The position numbers and the translations under genes are program-made. From Labia minor (taxonomy: Eukaryota; Arthropoda; Insecta; Dermaptera; Spongiphoridae), in the NCBI GenBank assembly GCA_963082975.1, contig OY720350.1:17144910-17208909 (forward strand): DNA of 64,000 nucleotides, written 5' to 3'. Within the stretch, counting starts at the first letter, position 1, and each line of letters starts with the position of its first letter. Positions 22,051 to 35,689 of this stretch are shown piece by piece. The notes under the pieces are model-generated. The model saw nothing but the letters and a program-made list of their open reading frames with translations, was not told where the DNA came from and ran no database searches.

Positions 22051-22700
22051 AAATATTATTTATTATATGAAATATAATATATTATATATTAATGGAAATA
22101 AAAAAATTTACACTATATTTTTCAAAATTTATTTATTACTAACCTTCAACAAATGATTTATTGTTTTAATTATCTAATAGTACAACTATTGAATAAAATT
22201 ATAGATATAAGTTAATTATTTATTTTTCATAAATTCTTATAAAATATGAAAATATTATGTGTACTTTTCATTGAACATATTTATTATACGCATACATTTT
22301 TGTTATTGTCAAAACATGTTAAATAAAAATTCCAATAATCTCTCTCTCTCTCTCTCTCTCTTCATGTAATTTAAAAGTCATCATAGTAAAAATACCAGAT
22401 GGCCCGGAAGGGGAAGTTTCCTTTCCTCTAACTATGAATATAGGTATATATCTACAATTATATACGGAAGTGTTTTAACGTACAAACACTAGTTCTGGTG
22501 TATGATTAACGAATTTTTTTTTACTGTTAAGATAGAAAAAAAATTATTTTAATTAATTAATCTGATCTATAAATTGTTATTAGAAATTTATATAATTTGT
22601 GATCTTTAATAAAATAAAATATTATTTACAAAATATTATTTTACAAATTTCTTTAAAAAAATAAATTGTAAGGAAATTCAATCATTCACGCTTTATATAT
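22051..22700. other. AT-rich stretch, CT microsatellite
   Basis: CT repeat near 22338-22361 and a small mixed-composition patch at 22390-22500. No gene or element recognised. Confidence 0.6.
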
Positions 22701-22707
22701 ATATATA

Positions 22708-23455
22708 CTAGTCAAACCCGTTGCAAACGGCGTTTGCAATTCAGTTTAGAATGAATTTATCGTGGTTTGCAGCAATGAATTAAGTAGTTCTTTGAAAACA
22801 ATATTTTTCGAATAACTAATGATCATTTTTTATTAATCTGCCTTGAGCGGAATTTTCTTTAATTTTTGTTTTCATGTCGTTCTGGTCGTGGATATTACAA
22901 AATTAAAAAAACGATCTCTTTTGTCTATAAGTTCATGTTTAATATTGACATTTGTAGGTTGCGCTAATCTTTGGGCTGTTGCCTGTGTATATATATAATA
23001 ATTTGAATATTTAAATAAAAATCACATAATTTAATATTTAAATAAATATTTTATTTTAATAATTATAGTTATATATTATTTTTTTATAACAAATAAAACT
23101 TATATAATATAATAATATATTAGTTTATATTAATACATAATATTGGAAAATAAAAATTATTGATAAATATATTAATAAGAACTGAGTAATTTATCAACAA
23201 ATTCAAACACCAAGAAGAAATTGGATTAAAAGAATGAAATATAGGCATATATATATATATAATACGAAATCTAGTTTTTAATTGAAATTTTTTTAAAACT
23301 CATAAAATTCAATTTACCATTTATAGAATAATTTTGTTTTTTTTGAAAGACCTACTGAAAGAAAAACGCCAACTAGTGTCATTGGCGCCAACTTAAGTGA
23401 TTATATGAAAATGAGTGATACATTTATTGGCAGATTATGGCTTTTATATATATAA
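22708..23455 (-). mobile_element. Non-autonomous Helitron, copy A
   Basis: On the minus strand the 3' terminus is a perfect 7-bp hairpin (GCAAACG C CGTTTGC, plus positions 22723-22737), 11 bases, then CTAG followed by T, the canonical Helitron end and insertion site. An inverted homologous copy lies at about 31982-32708. The 5' end lies in a TA-rich tract near 23455 and cannot be fixed. No Rep/helicase coding is present. Confidence 0.75.
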
Positions 23456-23459
23456 TATA

Positions 23460-24700
23460 TTTATATATTTTGGGGATATTAATTATAGTAATTTAGAGAA
23501 TATTTCATTATAATAATCAAATATCCAAATATTTTTTTTTAAATTAATGTATAAATGATTATATTATAACAATATTTATACGGATTTCATTTGACTATAA
23601 TATAATAGGTATTTATATATATGAATATTTATTTTAACTAAAAATATTTCATAATTCCATTAAATTCAAATTTCCCAATATTTTTAATCACTCATTAATA
23701 AAATATCAATTTAGTTTGAATGATTTATTATATATTATTAAAATTTAAAAATATAATTTTGTTCTAGGTTAACAAAAGACTAAACTTGGTGAATGAATCA
23801 TCATAACATATATCATAGATATGCTTATTTGTAAGTAATTTTAAGTTCGTCATCCTTGTCCTTCGTCTATAGACCTCATTTATTTCACTGATAATAAAAA
23901 ATAAATATATATATAAAATCTAAAAAATGTCATAATCGTCATTTTACATTTGTTAAATATACAGAATTTTATTATGTCAATAATCCAACGTAATAAATGT
24001 ATCAATACATAACTGGAATTTTTCCCCAAAAAAATTTAATTTTTTAAATCAAATAGCCAAATTCAATTAACAGTAAAAATGTTGATTGATTTATTAAAGA
24101 AAGAAATTGAAAACTAATAATTATATGATCAATAAATCCAATAAAGTTTTAATGTTTACCAAAAACAGAAAACTTTAATAACCTCTGGAAGATTGACTGA
24201 AAACGGAAATGTTGACTATTATAATATAATCAATTTATTTGTCCTTGAAATCCTTGGAGTAAGCTTAAAGAAAGGAAGGTATAATTATCACTTTCTCTTA
24301 TTAGTCTTTTCCTTACCTTTCCACTGATAGATTAGATAATTTCTACAAAAATAATTAAGATAATTTCTACAATCAATTTATATTGGAGTAATTTAAATTA
24401 TAAAGTAAAATAAATTGGTTACTTTGACATATCAAGAGACTGTAAATATATATTCTTGTATAACATTTAATATGTGAATTGTGTTGATTTAAAAAAAAAT
24501 AACTGAGAGTTAGGCAACCTGCAAACTTTAATAAAAAAATAAATTTTAGTTCTATAAAAATCGAAGTGTTTTAATGAGAAAAATGTTAACAATAATATTT
24601 ATATAAAATATTTACTTATTTTTTAAAAACACACACACGATATATAGGACATTTTTTTAGTATATAAATAAAACAATAATATTTTTTTTTATATTTTTTT
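23460..24700. other. AT-rich stretch, no gene seen
   Basis: No repeat signature or credible frame. Composition is uniformly AT-rich. Confidence 0.6.
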
Positions 24701-25055
24701 AAGCCCTATTTTCTTATACATTTTCGGATGAAGGCCCCCCAAACTGTTTCTAGCTTTGTCTAACATGTTGGCGAGTGAATGGAGTGTATGGGAAGGATTC
24801 TAATATTGAAAAGATAGGATTTTTTAGGTTTTGGGACACGACTTTCTCAATGGAAGGTGAGGAAAAGTCGTGGCTTGCGTGAGCAGGGTTGCTTCCCTGA
24901 ACTGGACCTATCTCTATCCGGATCATAGAGTGTCCAGCCGCTACTCATGGGCTTGGGAACATTTTTTTTCTTTAGATTAATTTTAAGAAAATTTCGAACG
25001 AGTATTCCTGGTTTGCTATTTGGATGCGCTACCAGTTAAGTTATACTGACCCCCA
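24701..25055 (-). mobile_element. Probable tRNA-derived SINE, family 2
   Basis: On the minus strand from 25055, GGGGGTCAGTATAACTTA and TGGTAGCGCAT resemble a tRNA 5' half with an A box, and TCGTTCGAA further on resembles a B box. The body to about 24701 is less AT-rich and unlike family 1. No duplication was found, so the left end is approximate. Confidence 0.55.
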
Positions 25056-27305
25056 TTTTTATATAAATATATATTTAACTAATATAAAAGAAATGTATTA
25101 ATTGTAATTTAAAAAATAAACAAATATAAGGTAAACGGTTAAAAGTTAATTAAAACCCTTCATCGTATTTGATTGATATCTTAATTTTTTTTTCTTTTTC
25201 TTTTTTATTTTAATGGAATGATTTTTTGTTTACCATTTAAACATTTATTTCACGCTTTACAAACAAATAAAATGGAAGAGAGTTTAAAATTTATTGAATA
25301 AAAGATATGAAAGAGAAATTTTATTTATTTATTTTTTTTGCAGTGATCCTATATATATATATATATATATATATACATTCAATCTATTGTATATATGTAT
25401 ATATATAGTTTAAAATGAAAATAAATTAAAATGAAGAATGGAGAACAAAAAAATGTCAGTTCTTATTAAGATGTTTCTCTTTGAAATGAATGAATGGGTG
25501 TGATACGTTTTTATTTAAAAAAAATATATATATAAAAGAAATCCGTAGTAATACCAAAATATTTTTGATATTTTCTAATAAGAGATCATGATTCTTGGAT
25601 AAATATAAATATTATTATCTCTTATATATCAAAAAGATTAATAATAATATATAAATACATATTATTTAAAAAATATCCTAATAAGCTTCGATTTGATAAA
25701 GATATTTCAAAAGGTATAAAATTTTTCAATCAATAATTATTTGAAACAAAATGATCAAACTTCAAACTCTTAATAAAAATCAACTTCATCAAAAGAGTAA
25801 ATAATTTAGAAATTTTCAAATTCTATCATTAATAAATTATTCTATTTGTATAAATCAATTTCAATTTATTTCTTCATTTATTAATTTAAAATAATAAAGA
25901 TTGGAAGATCAATTTTAAATTAATATTTTATTTTATAAAAAAGAGCGTGAAGGTGGGGGGATTGACATAGGCAAACATGTTCATTTATATTAAGGCAAAT
26001 TTACTTAAATAATAATAATAATTATGATTAATATTGAATTTAAACTTAATTTTTTAAAAATATTTATCTTTTTCTAAAATATAAGAGATAATTTATTTAT
26101 TAATTTATAAATAATTCAATTTAAAATACACATCATTATGATAATAGGTCCGATAATAATTACTTATTATTATTCATTCAATTAATGTAATAACTGGTTT
26201 TAAAATGATGATTTGATATTATAAATTATTAAATATAATTAATTCTACCATTATATGAACAATATCATGTATATTTATATGCCAAACTGTTAATTGATAA
26301 GACAATAAAATATTTCTAATGGATTTATAAAGTATTTCTTTCCATTTTTATAAGGCTTATAATTTAGAAAAATCTGATAACTTAATCAAATCATTCCATC
26401 AACCTACAAATCTACATTTGTAAAAATAATATTGTTATTCGTTTAGCAAAAAATATAATGAACAAAACACAATATTTAAATTATTAATTAATTTATCAAA
26501 ATAATACTCTCAAAAATTTAAAAAAAACCATGAAAATAATAATAATAATAATAGTATTTTAAAAAATAACACTTTAAATTTATTTATTATTAAACAAAAC
26601 CATCTCTAATTAATTTTTCGATTTTCGACAATGTTTTTTTTTTAGATTTAAAACTTTCATACTTATATTGTATTATAAATTTATTTCAATTTTAGATTTA
26701 ATTTTCTAATTGTAAGTAATAAAAATTTTGTTGATTCTTCTTTTTATTTCTAACTAGGAATCTTTTTATTGAATTCTTTTATACAATGATAAGACCTCCA
26801 TAAGATGTATACATCATCCGGCTGTTAACATTTGGATGGTTTCCACAGAATTGTAAAAAAAAAACAATAAAATAAATGTAGAAATAGAAACAACATAATG
26901 TAATCTGGAGTGGGATTGAGAGAGAGAGAGAGAGATAGAAATGCCATGTTTGCCAACACATATATATTTTTTTAAATTTTATTTTTAATTATTTATTTAT
27001 TTATTTTTTGAGGTCAAACTAATTCAATTGTCAAAATTGAGAAAACAAATTATATCATATAATGAAAAGAATCTATTTTGTTAAATGGAGTTCGTTATTG
27101 ATGGGTATAGAGAGATGCTGGAAGAAAGCAAATGGTGGTGTTAAATCGATAATATCTTAAAGGAAAATGAAAGAAACGTTTTATATACAAGTATTATTCA
27201 TATATTTAATTAAGTGAAAAATATCTTCTATAGCAAAAAATGGTAATTATTTCTCTTTTTAAAAAAGTAAACAGAACCATTTGCAATAACTGGAGATGAA
27301 TTTTT
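25056..27305. other. AT-rich stretch, no gene seen
   Basis: TA microsatellite at 25351-25374 and a GA tract at 26916-26937. No coding signal. Confidence 0.6.
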
Positions 27306-27900
27306 ACTATGTTGCCAAAGATACTTAGTATTGCGGTCATGAAAATTTTCGATGTCGAGATTTTGATGTTTTATACGTTTTGAAGGTTCCTGAATCATTT
27401 TCACTAAGGTTGAGAAAAATGTCTGTGTGTGTGTGTGTGTGTGTATGTAACCAAGATTACGCAAGAACGGTCTGAGCTAGAATGATGAAATTTGGTACAT
27501 GGGCATTATTGAAAATTCATAGTTTTCTATCAACTTTTGAGAAATGTAGCTCAACCGGAAGAGGGTCATTACTTACAACGTTTTGATTTTTTTTCCTCTA
27601 AAGTGCCCGTAAAAATAAAGATATATGTTTGATAATTTTTCGCATGATTATAAATTGTATAAAACTGCTATATATAGAATTTCAGCTTGATTGATTCGCT
27701 GAAATTACCAGAATTAATTTTTTAACACTGCAAATCTCACGCGCCAACACGTGACGTGGTGCCACCAACAAAAAGCCAAACATGCTCTGGTTTAATATTT
27801 ATTATTTATAATTGATAATTAATAAATTTAATTTAAATATAATATATTATGTTATTTAATCCAATTCAAATTGCGAGATAGTCGAGTGGAGACACCCCAG
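27306..27900 (+). mobile_element. Helentron/DINE-like repeat, copy 2
   Basis: Complete layout: degenerate hairpin ACTATGTTGCC...AGTATTGCG, palindrome GAAAATTTTC, GT microsatellite at 27423-27444, conserved body, CGAGATAGTCGAG, and terminal GTGGAGACACCCCAG. The 5' hairpin sequence and the far end share an inverted ACTATCTCGC in intact copies. Confidence 0.8.
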
Positions 27901-29383
27901 CTAATTTTCATTGCATTTATTACACGGTTAATTTAATAAAACATATTTAATGGACATATATTTTTTACATTTAATAGGAATTAAAAAAAATAGTATATTA
28001 ATCATATGGTACAAATTTGTTTAGTAGTAAATGAAGTAAACCGACTAAATAAGTATAAAAAATTTTAGAGCCGATTTATTATAGACAAGTATTTAAATTA
28101 AAGAAATACTGCAAATATATGCCTAATTGGCTAGTATGATTTAAATAAGAAAATAAACTCATCAAGGCATCGAAGCAGACACCATTTTGCCTGAATTAAT
28201 TTGCTCTTTTTTATGCTCCCCATTAATAAGACATTTATTTATTTATTTGGTTTTGTATATATTCCTGTTATATTAAATAATATTTATATCTTAATCTTTA
28301 AGAAATATATATTTTTTTTTCAATATTTACATACTACTATATATAAGACTAATAGAGGTTTACCGTTATCCGGTAAACATCAAGAATATAAAATTAATAT
28401 ATATATATATATATACATATATATGTGTGTATTATATTATAAAAAATTTAAATATGAATAAATGAATATATAATTTATAAAACTTTATTAAATATTATAA
28501 TTTTCATTTTAATATAAACATTTTTTAATTAATTAATTAATTTAATTTAATTTAAATCAAATTGTTTAAAAGTTTTATTTTTAGATATTTCGAAACTTTT
28601 ATGAAAAAAAAACAATTTCGTGATAAACTCCTACTATTACTCCCCTATTTTGAATTATTTATATTAAATTAATTATATTAAAATTATAATTTTTTTTTTT
28701 TTTAATTCAAATTAAATGACAAAACTTTTATAAAATAGAATTTTAAATTCTACAAAATATATTTTATTCATTCAACCTAAAAAGAATTCATGAATATCTT
28801 GATTCCTAATCTTCTTAAATTAATTCTAAATTATCTTTTTCTCCCGGATGTGTGAGTCGATTATGACTTTATAGGTCTTTGGCATTCGCATCGTAAAAAA
28901 AAAGTGAAACTTGAAAATTTTTTACTCATTAATGTTTTTATTAAATGATGTGAACGTATATTAATTTATAAAAATATAAAAATTATGTGAGCTCATCGCA
29001 TTATTTTCATTTATGACTTTTAGAAATATAGAGAATAATCCAAAGTATAATAAACATTTACATTACTTACATAAAGTATAATAATAAACATTGCTGGTTT
29101 TAATTTTAAAATGAATCAATTTAATTTCTAGTATATAAATATCATTTTAATCTCAAAGCAGTGTTGAATCATAATAATATATACATATAATTACATAAAT
29201 TATAAAAATTAAGTGTAGAGCACCCTGCCAAAATATTGAATTGTTGAATTTACAGTCAAGTGTTCAAACCTCAACAAGTTTCAAAAAAAAATATAAGTTT
29301 ATATTTATAATTTAATTTGATTAAATCTCAAATAAATACGTTAATATGTCAATTAAATAAATCAAAAATTTCAATTAAAATAT
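27901..29383. other. AT-rich stretch, no gene seen
   Basis: TA repeat near 28398-28414. The open frame at 28201-28461 is low-complexity and is not accepted. Confidence 0.6.
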
Positions 29384-29393
29384 AAATATATAT

Positions 29394-29593
29394 AGAGTGA
29401 CCAAATGTCCCATTTTTTCGGGATTATCTCGTTTTTAGGTGCTCTGTCCCGGCGTCCCGAAAAATGTCTTCGGAACAGCCTATTGTCCCGTTTTTTTAAA
29501 CATTTAGTACTTTTTTTTCAAAATTTTTCTCCATTTAGTTCTAAAAAAAAGGTAAAATGTCCCGGTTTGGTGTTTTCAAAATATGGTCACCCT
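29394..29593. mobile_element. hAT-type MITE, TAGGGTGACC family (copy 2)
   Basis: Starts AGAGTGACCAAATGTCCC and ends TATGGTCACCCT. AAATATAT occurs next to both ends, but in TA-rich DNA, so the duplication is uncertain. About 200 bp. Confidence 0.8.
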
Positions 29594-29601
29594 AAATATA
29601 T

Positions 29602-31980
29602 ATAATGTCAATAATAAATATTTATCAATTTTTCAAGAGCCAAAAAGTGATATCTAATTTAGATTAAGATCACATTTCAAAATGATAGTCAAACTATCTT
29701 CTTCTAAGAACTATTCTTTGGGTCAGGAATCCTTAAAAATCGAAATCTTATGCTAAATAAACTTTAATTATTTCTAGCTTTATACTGCATAAGTAGTAGG
29801 CGAATACGTATAAATGAAAGTAAAATTAAAAAAAAAAACTAACTAAAAATCTTCCTTTTTATGATTTAATTATTTATTAATTTACTCACAGAAAATAACT
29901 AATTAGATTTGTATCTTTGATCGTTTAATCATTCCATTTCATAGTAAACTTTCGTCTCTTTTTATAAAAGACTTTAATTAATTTAACACTTTAATTATAA
30001 TTTAAAATTCATTAAACACTCATAATATTGGTAAAAATCTAATAGAATAATGATTTATTTATTTATTATATATTAAATTATTTTTTTTAGTTAAAATTTG
30101 TATTTTGTTTTTAACATTATTTTTTTTTTCGTTTGCAAAGAGTAGAACATCATTCACACCTCCCGCATTCAATGCTCTAAATGATTTCAAATGACTTTCT
30201 AAAAATGTCAAATTAATATCAAAAATGACTTGTCTCATTTATTTATTTATTTATTTAAAAAAAACACACGATGACAATAAGATTATCATTTAATTTCTTT
30301 CGTTCGTTAATCAATAAATAATTTTGTTTAAATAATTATTTACACATGTACAAATGTAAAGAATTGTAAAACGATTACTCATTCTCTAATTTCAGCTGAA
30401 AAATAAATAAATAAATGGATGAGATTTGATTTTTTTCAAATTATAATTTTTTTTTTTTTTTTATAAATTTGGAAGAGAGTATTTCCGTATATATATAATA
30501 AACTATAGTACCGGGACCCCGAGCCTCGGTTCGGTAATTAAGATAAAAAAAAAATGATTCATTATTATTGGGTTAGGCTGGTAATATTATTACCTGGGAC
30601 ACCGAGCTCTCGCTCGACCCTTTAAAAAATATTAATATACAATTCTTTAATTATTTATTACAATTATTATTAATTTAATAATGTTGCATCATTGCATTAA
30701 TCTGATTATAAAATGAATTGAACTGGGGTCCTCAATAATACAAACAAACATTTTTAGCTAGCATAATAAGATTAGATATTAAAAAATATATAAAATTACC
30801 TGAAAATAATTAGATATATATTTGATAAAATAAAATTTTTAATTATCTTAAAAATTAATCCAAGTAATATCGTCTATTTCTATTCGACACCAGGATGCTC
30901 TGTGATTTTCAGTTATGAAATGAGAAGAGATTCACACTCAGTAGAGAGTAAAAAAAATTGTAATTGAAGACCGCCGTTTATAAAATAATTAAATTATTTT
31001 ATAGATTATAGAATAAAAATTATTGTATTAACATTAAAAATATTGAAATAAAAAATAATAGTAATAGTTTATTCATAAAATCTTGAATGTTTTTGAGAAC
31101 CCATTTATATATTTATATATATATACAAACAAACAATTTTAGCTAGAATAATAAGACAAGTTATATATATGTGTGTGTTTACTTTAATTTAATATTTAAT
31201 TTTTATATTTTTAATAAATCTACATAAATCAATTTCTTTTGATAATTTTTTGAATCTATGGTAGGCATATAATAAAATAAATAAAAATTATTTTCAGTCT
31301 ATTGTATATTTATTTATATTTATGAAAGTCTTATAATCATTATTTGTAAAATTTTTTATTAATTAGGAATTCAAAATTTAAATTAATACTCAGATCATAA
31401 TTATCTACTATTTCTATTATTTCTTTTTAATATTCGCAGTTTAGAGGTTATAAGAAATAAATGAAATCAGTTATTTGTTATTGATTGAAATACATTTATG
31501 TTAAGTGAAACTTTGACATAGTAGAAGAACACATTTATTATATCCCACCTTTTTATTAAATTGATTTAGGAAGTCTACCATTTTTGACATAAGTATATAC
31601 CAGATACGATGAATACCACTCTCAGTATAACTTACCATACTTAGTGATGATTAATGGAGTTCTTAAAAGATCAAGAGAAAATAAAAGTATTCCATTTTGG
31701 AGAAGACCAATTGTTATTTGAAATTTGCTAATAAATTATTTCCTATTTACAATTCTATATATTTATGTTTTTTTTTTTTGTTTTTTCATAACCAAAAGAT
31801 AAGTATAATCAATAAAAATACATTTGAAATGGAGAATTATAATTATAATTTAAGCTAATACTGGTCATATCCTAATAAGTAAGTATGACCTTAGATCTGT
31901 GGTTAATCTTTCTTCTCCGGTTCACAACAAGAATCCCAATTATCGTCATCCTTCTAATTTTATAATTTTAATTATATTAC
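29602..31980. other. AT-rich stretch, one GC-rich patch
   Basis: At 30508-30615, CCGGGACCCCGAGCCTCGG and ACACCGAGCTCTCGCTCG stand out and are partly self-complementary. No family is recognised. No gene elsewhere in the stretch. Confidence 0.5.
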
Positions 31981-31981
31981 T

Positions 31982-32708
31982 ATATATATATATACAAGCC
32001 ATAATCATCGTATGTATCATTTTCACCTAACCACTTAAGTTGCCCCCAAAGACACACTAGGTGGCGTCTCTGTTCTTTCAGTGAGTCTTTCAAAAAAAAA
32101 AAAAATTATTCTATAAATGGTAATTTGATTTTTATGAGTTTTAAAAAAAATTTAATTGAATACTAGATTTATGCCTATATTTCATTCTTTTAATCCAATT
32201 TCTTCTTCGTGTTTGAATTTGTTGATAAATTAGTTCTTATTAATATATTTATCGATAATTTTTATTTTCCAATATTATGTATTAATATAAACTATTATAT
32301 TATTATATTATATAAGTTTTATTTGTTATAAAATAAATAATATAAAACTATAATTATTAAAATAAAATATTTAATTAAATAATAAATTATTTGATTTTTA
32401 TTTAAATATTTAAATTATTATATATGTACACAGGCAACAGCCCAAAGATTAGCGCAACCAACAAATGTCAATATTAAACATGAATTTATCGACAAAAGAA
32501 ATCGTTTTTTTAATTTTGTAATATTCACGACCAGAACAACATCAAAACAAAAATTAAAGAAAACTCCGCTCAAGGCAGATTACTATAAAATGATCATTAG
32601 ATATACGAAAAATATTGTTATCAAAGAACTATTTAATTTATTGCTGCAAACCACGATAAATTCATTTTAAACTGAAATTGCAAACACCGTTTGCAACAGG
32701 TTCAACTA
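31982..32708 (+). mobile_element. Non-autonomous Helitron, copy B
   Basis: Plus-strand relative of 22708-23455, about 8.5 kb away in inverted orientation. The 3' end has a hairpin GCAAAC/GTTTGC (32680-32694, loop now ACC), then CTAG at 32705-32708 followed by T. The 5' end lies in a TA tract. The copy has diverged and is non-coding. Confidence 0.75.
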
Positions 32709-34145
32709 GTATATATATATATAAATAAAATTCTCGTTCATATGGGAAAAACACATATGTTTAAATAATTATAATTATATCAGTAGTATTTATGAACAAA
32801 TATAAACTTTAATGATGTTATTGTTCAGAAATCAATGAAAGTTACGATTAAAGTTCATACAAATTAATATCCATTCTATATACAATCATGTTCTCTATTG
32901 TTATATAATATATATATATATTAATATGAACATATTCTATAATTTAAATAAATATAAAACCTATCCATAGGGAAATAATGAAGTCATTTGTGATTATATG
33001 CAAATCGTTTCCCTAATTGAAATGATTGAAAATATTTTTTTATTGATTCACTCAGATAAAAAGGAAATTTAACTAAATATGTACAATATAGAACATAAAT
33101 GTACATTAAAATAAATTAGAATTTTGTTTTTAATAAAAAAAAAAAAACAAAAATACCAAGTGTATTTAGATTCAATATATAACTTTAATAAATTAATGTA
33201 ATTAATAATTTTTATTGATATTAAACCATTTTAAAGCTACATTTGTTATCATATAAATTCAATGTTTTTACTTTTATTTACTATGTATTTAATATTTTAT
33301 TAATTTCTATTGAACAATATATAACACCAACAAAAAATAATATATTAAATTGAAAAATAAATAAATAATTAAATAAAAATATTAACAAATTAGAATTGTC
33401 TAAAAATCGATATATATATATATATATATATATTTCTAATAAGTGAACACCATTAATCTTACCGATTAAAAATTGAGAGACATTAAATAACGATCTATCA
33501 TTCTCATAGAAACTAGCACTTCACTGTTATTAGAAAAATAAATTGTTGTTCAATTTATAACATCCTTGACAGTGTAGTTGGTAGTATTAAACACCGATTA
33601 TAAACACGTAAATAAGCAAAAATCCTGTTTTTATATAGATTCCATTTAAATTTGCATGTGTATTTGGATTATTTAATCATGTTTTGCAATTACATCCCCG
33701 AATGAATCAGAGATATTTTTTACTTACTTCATACTATACAGTATTATTTCGGTGATTATCTCGACAATATTTAAGTAACATATGGGATGATAAGACATTT
33801 TGGAAATGAATTAGTATAAAAAAAAAACATTTAACGGTTTTAAAAATTAAATCCAGAAATATTTGATAATAGAATTTCAATATATATCTAAAATCGAGAT
33901 GGTAGTCCAAGATGGAATTTTTAAAGGAATCTATAGTATAAATATATATATATTTCAAAAATTAGTTATCCAGGTTTTATCAAATAAAATGTGATTAAGA
34001 TTAAAAGAAAGAGGTCATTAATGCTATTTCTTTTAGTAATGTTGATATTTAGATAAATGATATAAAATTAGTGTAGTCACAAAAAAACAAAAAAAAAAAA
34101 AAAAAAAAAAAAACCATTATTGCTCTCAATTAATAATATATATTC
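32709..34145. other. AT-rich stretch, no gene seen
   Basis: TA microsatellites after 32709 and at 33411-33432, and an A run at 34089-34113. A short AACGGTTTTAAAAATT match at 33833-33848 may be a scrap of the hAT MITE. Confidence 0.55.
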
Positions 34146-34153
34146 ATCTAGAA

Positions 34154-34403
34154 CAGTGATTCTCAACCTTTTTTTTTACCGCGGCACACTTTTAACGGTT
34201 TTAAAAATTTGGCGGCACACAAAGAAAAAGATAAGTGTTAAAGTTGTTTACCTATTTACCATATTGAAAAAAACATTTTACCTTTTTTTTTAGAACCATA
34301 TTGAAATAAAGTCGAAAATGTTTAAGAGCCTGATCGCAAAAACATTTTACCTTTGTTTTTACATACATATAAAATAATAAGGCACAGTGGTTGAGAATCA
34401 CTG
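34154..34403. mobile_element. hAT MITE, CAGTGATTCTCAACC family (copy 5)
   Basis: Both termini intact, with a perfect duplication ATCTAGAA (34146-34153, 34404-34411). ACCGCGGCACAC and GGCGGCACAC boxes are present in the orientation opposite to copies 1-4. Confidence 0.92.
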
Positions 34404-34721
34404 ATCTAGAATAATACAGAAGAATATTTGCTATGTACATTTTATGTATATAATAAAAAAATTATAACTCAGTTTTAAAATCTCTCAGTTACACTTTCTT
34501 CGTGAAAATGACACTGTAATTTAAACATTTATAAAATATTTCCTAGTTATTTACTAAGGGGACAAGAAAAGGAGGTAAACAGTTATCCATATTATATGGC
34601 TAACTCATGTGCATTACTACTGGCTGTCACAAGTACTGCCACACAAAAAGTTAATCTTGACTAATCAGTGTATGGCAGCTATTTTCTTTGACCAACCCCC
34701 TTCTTCTCACTACTTCATAGA

Positions 34722-35181
34722 CAGGCCTGGCCAACTCAAATGACTATGACCTCTTTGATTAGAAGCAATGCTACAGGGGCCGCATTTTAGGGAAACAAAT
34801 TTAAACTTTACAATATATTAAAAAACACTTTTTAATACTTTCTTGATTCTTAATGTTTAATGTTTTTATTTATAATTTTTCGGCTACTTTTTTTAAATAA
34901 AAATAATAATAACAATTTAAAATAAAAAAAATATATTCTCTATTAATTACTATTATTTCTAACTTTTTTCTTCCTATTTATGGAATCAAATATGTAGTTT
35001 AAAAATAGTAGGACATATTTTAAATAAAAAAATGAATTAATTATAATTATGTCAATTATAGTTTTTGAATATACAGACGAGAAATGAAAGTTACCAAAGA
35101 AATTTAAAGTTAACTGGCGGACCGCACAATTTTTTACGGTGGGCCGCATGCGGACCGAGGGCCGCGGGTGGGCCAGGCATG
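34722..35181. mobile_element. hAT relic, CAGGCCTGGCC ends
   Basis: Ends CAGGCCTGGCCAACTC and GGGTGGGCCAGGCATG are inverted repeats. Flanks TTCATAGA (34714-34721) and TTCTTAGA (35182-35189) agree at seven of eight bases. The GC-rich end segments with GGGCCGC resemble Charlie-type hAT termini. 460 bp, no transposase recognised. Confidence 0.78.
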
Positions 35182-35503
35182 TTCTTAGATTACATTTCAT
35201 AATTTGACATTTTGGAATTCATAAAAAATAAACTACGATAAATTAGCCATGTAGTACTGGGCATTAATGTCTTTTTTCATGCGTAACAAATAATAGTAGA
35301 TATGACCTCGTGGTCTTTGACAAGAACGCTTTAATCGTACTAATGTATGAAGAGGGTGACAAGAACATTAAAGAATACAATTTAACCGTTGCCTAATGTC
35401 ACTCAAACCAACATTTGATATTATTTAAAAAAATAAGATTATTTTACACACTAAAAATCGATTATAAACCCTTAATGAGAAATAATTCATATTTCAACAA
35501 AAA

Positions 35504-35682
35504 GATTATCCCGTTTGTAGGTGCCTTGTCCCGGCCTCCCGAAAAAAGTCTTCAGGACAGCCTATTGTCCCGTTTTTTAAACATTTAGGACATTTCATAC
35601 TTTTTTTCAAAATTTTTTCAATTTAGTTCTAAAAAAAAGGTAAAATGTCCCGGTTTCGTGTTTTCAAAATATGGTCACCCTA
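35504..35682. mobile_element. hAT-type MITE, TAGGGTGACC family (copy 3, truncated)
   Basis: Only the right terminus (TATGGTCACCCTA) is intact. The left TIR is missing and homology starts at GATTATCCCG. Confidence 0.75.
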
Positions 35683-35689
35683 TCTATAA

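Noticed and set aside
24701..25055. Functional tRNA gene near 25055
   Set aside because: The tRNA-like arms do not close into a complete cloverleaf by eye, and a long non-tRNA body follows, as in a SINE.
27421..27446. GT microsatellite as an independent feature
   Set aside because: It sits at the same place in every Helentron-like copy, so it is described as part of that element.
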